Assembly (NCBI GenBank): GCA_964023205.1
Contig: OZ026843.1
Span: 729,029 to 793,028, forward strand
DNA from: Lutraria lutraria
Taxonomy: Eukaryota > Mollusca > Bivalvia > Venerida > Mactridae
Length of the DNA: 64,000 nucleotides
Direction: 5' to 3'
The position numbers and the translations under genes were made by a program. The notes under the pieces were generated by a model. It saw only the letters and a list, made by a program, of their open reading frames with translations, was not told where the DNA came from and searched no databases. Below, in pieces: positions 60,113 through 64,000 of this stretch; position 1 is the first letter of the stretch; every line of letters starts with the position of its first letter.

Positions 60113-61120
60113 AACAAGAGGGTCAAGATGGCCCTATATCGCTCACATGACAATCACTGTTCACTCATTAAAACATTGTTTTGAACCGGTGACCTAGTTT
60201 TTGACCCCAGACGACCTATGTTCGAATTTGTCTTACATGTCATTAAGACAAACAGTCTGACTAGGTTTGGTGAAGATACGATCAAAATTTGACATCTACA
60301 GTGTTAATAAGGTTTTCCTAAGATTTGACCTGGTTTTTGACCCTAGGTGACCCATATTTGAACTTGTCTTTAACATCATTAAGACAAACAATCTGACAAG
60401 ATTTGGCCAAGATCCAATCAAAACCATGACATTTAGAGCTTGACCCACATATAATTGAGGCAAGCATTTTGACAAAGTTTGGTGAAGATCCAATTAAAAC
60501 TGTGACATCTACAGTGTTAACAAAGTTTTCCTAAGATTTGACCTGGTGACCTAGTTATTGACCCCAATGACCCGTATTTATACTTGACTGTTATATCATT
60601 AAAACAAACGATTTGACAAAGTTTGGTGAAGATCCAATAATAACTGTGAAATCTACAGTGTTAACATGGTTTTTCATAAGATTTGACCTAGCGACCTAGT
60701 TTTTGACCCAAGATGACCCATGTTCGAACTCGTCCAAGATATTAAGAAGACAAACATTCTGACAAGGTTTCATGATCATCCAATCAAAACAGTGACTTCT
60801 AGAGTGTTCACAAGGTTTTCCAGCAATTTGCCCTAATTTTACTACAGAAATGACCCATTATCAAACTTAACCTACATATTATTAAAATAAACATTCTGAC
60901 AAAGTTTCATGAAGATAAAGTCAAAACAGTGATTTCTAAAGTGTTCACAAGGTTTTCCCTTATTTGGCCCTGGTGACCTAGTTTTTGACCCCAAATGGCC
61001 CAATTTTGCTAAAATTGAGCCAAAAATGTGGCCCCTAGTGTGGTCACAACAAAAAGTTTGACGACGCCGGACGACGGACGGAGAGTGATCCTAATAGCTC
61101 ACTTTGTGACATGTGAGCTA
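60113..61120. repeat. Helentron-like repeat family A, copy 3
   Basis: Head aaacaagagggtcaagatgg, about six ~140-bp units with internal deletions relative to 24237-25554, and the same 'cgacgccggacgacggacgg' tail and hairpin. Confidence 0.85.
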
Positions 61121-61277
61121 AAAATGTAAACAATTTTTTTTCATTTGCTTGGATTTTCTTGAGTAGCCTAGGTAGGAGCAAAGGGATATAGTGTAAGGTG
61201 TTTTTTGTGCCAAATCCTTTTAAGTAGGAACACTTATTTTTATTTTCAAACGAGAACGAAGATAAAAGTCTGTAACA

Positions 61278-61283
61278 TTTATT
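61278..61283 (-). terminator. Probable ATP5MC polyadenylation signal
   Basis: AATAAA on the minus strand, about 250 nt beyond the stop codon. It lies between the gene and a Helentron-like repeat ending at 61120. Confidence 0.45.
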
Positions 61284-61532
61284 CAAATTTTTTCTTTGTA
61301 AATATACATTCTGGACGATCCAAAAACTCATTAGGCGAACCCAAGTAGCCTGCAATAAATAGCACTAGGTCCCTGATGCTGTGATAACTCAAATAATAGG
61401 ACTGATGTCATTCTGGATCGTCATCTTTGTTCCCCATATTACAGCTTTTCATGTTAACAATTTCAAGACAAGTTTCAATCTCACACTAATTAGATTCTGT
61501 CAAACATATTGGTAACTAGTTCGTGTCCACAT

Positions 61533-61696
61533 TTATAGAGCATAGATGATCATGAAGGACATCATAAGACAGAAAAGACCCATAGCTTCACACAAGGCAA
61601 ATCCTAAAATGGCGTAACCAAAGAGCTGTTGTTTCAATGATGGGTTTCTGGCATATCCTACGCACAAACCTCCGAAGATAGAACCAATACCTGCTC
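61533..61696 (-). CDS. ATP5MC: ATP5MC last exon
   Basis: 164 bp. Completes the Gly codon and runs [18 protein letters not shown] to MIIYAL then TAA. Acceptor CTCTACAG. Confidence 0.95.
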
Positions 61697-62782
61697 CTGT
61701 AGAGAAAGAAGAACACAAGTTGTAGTAAATAGGTAAAATTCTTGTTGAAAAGAATTTACAACAAAAATAACAAGTTGAGACTAAAGATCATGCATTAGTT
61801 AACTAGCTGACCCAATTATTTTACAATTATATGAATGGTTTTCTATCAGTGGGAGTTTACAGTGATTTGAAGATTAACAACCTTAACCACTCGACCATAG
61901 AGGCGGAGTCAGGACAACGAAACTCTAGAACTAGGTTGTTCCCCAAAAGAAGGAAAAAAATCCTTTCAGACAAGGGGCAACCCACTAATTCGAAGACTGA
62001 CGAGGGCTAGCAAGTTTTTTATTCTACTTGTGCAACACAAAAGCACAGAAACATGTTTTTTCGGGGGGTTATTTTTCCCATAATCTTAGTTCCTTTGCTT
62101 AACAAGATGCAGCATTCAATAAACGCACATACACCCATTGGCATACTTGACAAGAAGAGATTTTGAATCTTAATGAGGTTAATGTGCATTAGTAGCATCA
62201 GTCTTTATTGCCCAATAAATTAACATTGGAAAAATATGGATGGATTGCAAACAGTATACAGCACTACCTGGTAAGTATCATAGTGTACTAGAAAGCGAAA
62301 TGGTAAATTTTTAACCAAGAAATGACCCCTAATTTAGAACAATAATAAGTTCTTATCTGGTCAAGGTCAAATTGAGGTGCACTGGGAATGGTCCACAGCA
62401 ACAACTGTTAGTATCAAAGCAATAGGCAATACTGTCAAATGTATTTGAAATCCTATGGTAGGACAAGTCAATAACAATATGCCGTTGCATAAAAATGATT
62501 TCACTTTTAATTTTTTAACTGTCGGAATACACAGGTGATAATGGTATCCCAGATAAGAATTGGACAAGTCCGCCACTTTCACGAAGTCTGGTATCCTATT
62601 AATTTACTTTATAACTGCCACCGATTGGTTAAATGGAGACAGCTTATGGAAATGAACTTGGAAAAGAACAATTTAAAGAACAAACCTGATCCAGCTACTC
62701 CGACTGTGGATGCACCAGCACCAATGTATCTGGCAGCCTGATCGATATCACGTGTGGCTACACTGGTCTGGAAATTTCTGAG
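61533..62782 (-). CDS. ATP5MC: Mitochondrial ATP synthase F0 subunit c (proteolipid), 3' two exons, partial
   Basis: This is the c-ring proton carrier of F1F0 ATP synthase in the inner mitochondrial membrane. Minus-strand exons are 62782-62686 and 61696-61533 (stop TAA at 61535-61533). They join in phase to give the whole mature subunit. The first exon reads [19 protein letters not shown] into helix 1 ([15 protein letters not shown]). The second has the polar loop ARNPSLKQQ, whose Lys is the trimethylated residue in animals. Helix 2 follows, with proton-binding Glu in [10 protein letters not shown]. The acceptor upstream of 62782 (TTACAG) shows that the mitochondrial targeting sequence lies on earlier exons, which I could not find before base 64000. 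Confidence 0.95.
61865..61915 (-). repeat. tRNA-Ser/Leu-like SINE fragment in ATP5MC intron
   Basis: Minus strand 'tggtcgagtggttaaggttg' matches a class II tRNA A-box region. The rest is not recognisable. Confidence 0.45.
62686..62782 (-). CDS. ATP5MC: ATP5MC penultimate exon
   Basis: 97 bp encoding the end of the presequence ([11 protein letters not shown]) and the start of the mature chain ([15 protein letters not shown]). Acceptor TTACAG, donor GTTTGT. Confidence 0.93.
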
Positions 62783-62898
62783 CTGTAATTCAAAGTACTG
62801 AATAATAAAACAACTGTAAAGACAAATCTACAATAATATAATTGCTAACAATGATGGTGATGTCTAGAAAATCCATTACGATTAAATGCATCTTTCAA

Positions 62899-63976
62899 CA
62901 GGGGTTGAAATTAGCACTTGCTAGCTTGCAAAATGCTAGTTGCAATTGAAAAATGCGAGTATGAAATTTCATCATTGCAAATTTTTGCAATCACCGAAAA
63001 TCTGCTAAGCTGTTTTTACGCTCTTTAAATTACTTTACCGTGTGAATTTTGTACCCACGCATCGTTTATCGCTAAACGCTTGCATTTATTCTATGTTTAT
63101 GTAAAGTAAGCGCTCAGACGACATAGACCGTTGTTGACAACGAACAGTATGGCCGATATTTGTCAATTTTTCGGCAAGTCTGTTAGGTGAATTCAACAAG
63201 TACCAATGATGATGATGTCAAACAAACTACTACCATATATACTTGGCCATAAGTTGACCAAATATGAGTCCTGAAATTATTGGTAAAATCCAACTCGACT
63301 TACGGCCAGGCAACCAAAAAATATATCCCTATTATCACTTAGAAACTTACAGACCACTAAAAACACAATAATTAAAGTCCACACATATTTTTGCACAAAC
63401 AGGGTGAACTGGTGCAATTTGTAAAGCATGAGAGTTGAACTATATTGATTTTCTATTTTTAGCGCTGTTGAAATAAACTAGGTTTAAAGTTAATGTAACT
63501 GACATCATGAATGATGTTAACTGTCAATCAGATGACATATATATCTTACTCTCTGGTTAATTTACTCCCATAAATTGAACAGGAATTTCGTAATTTATAT
63601 GTGTCACACAATTATGGATATTTTTGTGTGTGAATAATTTGTTACTGGATTACTTAGTAAGGTATGAAGCTGTTGTAAATCTGATAATGAATTTAGATAA
63701 ATGACAAACTACCATAAACTAGATCCTGATTAAACAATTGATAAAACTGTATTATTAAACAATAGATCATCTGGTTACAGGTATATTATACTTGCTCTTA
63801 TCATATCTGATCATTGTATTTGCATGTGCTTTATTTTTCTTATTGTTTGTTTAACAAATTGTCTTGAAAAAAAATTCACTTTTAAATTCGCAAGTAGCAA
63901 TTAGCATTTTGCTAGTTGGAAATTTTGGCACTCGCAATTTTTGCAAGTGGCAAAAGAAGTTAATTTCAACCCCTGT
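62899..63976. mobile_element. CAGGGGTTGAAATTA element with 6-bp TSD
   Basis: 1078 bp, with ends CAGGGGTTGAAATTA and TAATTTCAACCCCTG. Exact target duplication TTTCAA is at 62893-62898 and 63977-63982. Subterminal words such as tagcaaaatgcta and gcaatttttgca recur. The interior shares blocks with 13405-13700. No transposase ORF. Within an ATP5MC intron. Confidence 0.82.
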
Positions 63977-64000
63977 TTCAACTAGTTTATTATTGAATTA

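Noticed and set aside
62535..62741. Plus-strand ORF of 68 codons
   Set aside because: Its end is antisense to the ATP5MC penultimate exon.

Overview
This is eukaryotic genomic DNA, A+T-rich, intron-bearing and packed with transposable elements. The repeats are the hairpin-headed 'caagagggccatgatggccc' type with tandem 140-165 bp cores, tRNA-like SINEs, and many CAG...CTG and TACAG...CTGTA terminal-inverted-repeat (TIR) elements. Together they suggest a marine bivalve mollusc; this is an inference from repeat style, not a proven assignment. There are no operons, CRISPR arrays or rRNA genes.

Three host genes are readable by exon homology and splice sites. (1) GTPBP4/NOG1, the nucleolar GTPase of 60S ribosome assembly, is on the minus strand. 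Nine exons run from the start codon at 28668 to 2318, and the 3' part lies off the left edge. (2) A glucose-6-phosphatase catalytic subunit (G6PC) is on the plus strand. Seven exons at 47819-58170 give a complete 344-residue product with the PAP2 catalytic motifs intact. (3) Mitochondrial ATP synthase F0 subunit c (ATP5MC) is on the minus strand. Its last two exons are at 61533-62782 and the 5' part lies off the right edge.

NOG1 and G6PC are head to head. About 1.2 kb of non-element DNA separates their start codons, and two large transposons with clean target-site duplications (TSDs) have inflated this to 19 kb. The first is a 6.36 kb Mutator-like element (29047-35405, perfect 9-bp TSD, ~670-bp TIRs). 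It carries an SGNH-hydrolase-like gene and a Ulp1/C48 protease + PHD-finger gene broken by one stop codon. The second is an 11.5 kb hAT-type insertion (36178-47722, perfect 8-bp TSD) that is a near-complete palindrome of two ~5.75 kb arms around a 28-nt centre.

Introns carry most of the remaining structure. NOG1 introns hold Helentron-like repeat families, a pair of 1.2 kb hAT-like copies in opposite orientation, a non-LTR reverse-transcriptase fragment, a three-level nested insertion beginning at intron position +7, and 18-bp and 12-bp minisatellites. G6PC intron 4 holds about 108 copies of a 43-bp minisatellite with a 952-bp higher-order period. ATP5MC introns hold a 1.08 kb CAGGGG...CCCCTG element with a 6-bp TSD. 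Stretches 7470-9912, 13700-14780, 27230-28370, 29720-30270, 34085-34727 and 56830-57090 show no gene that I can support.
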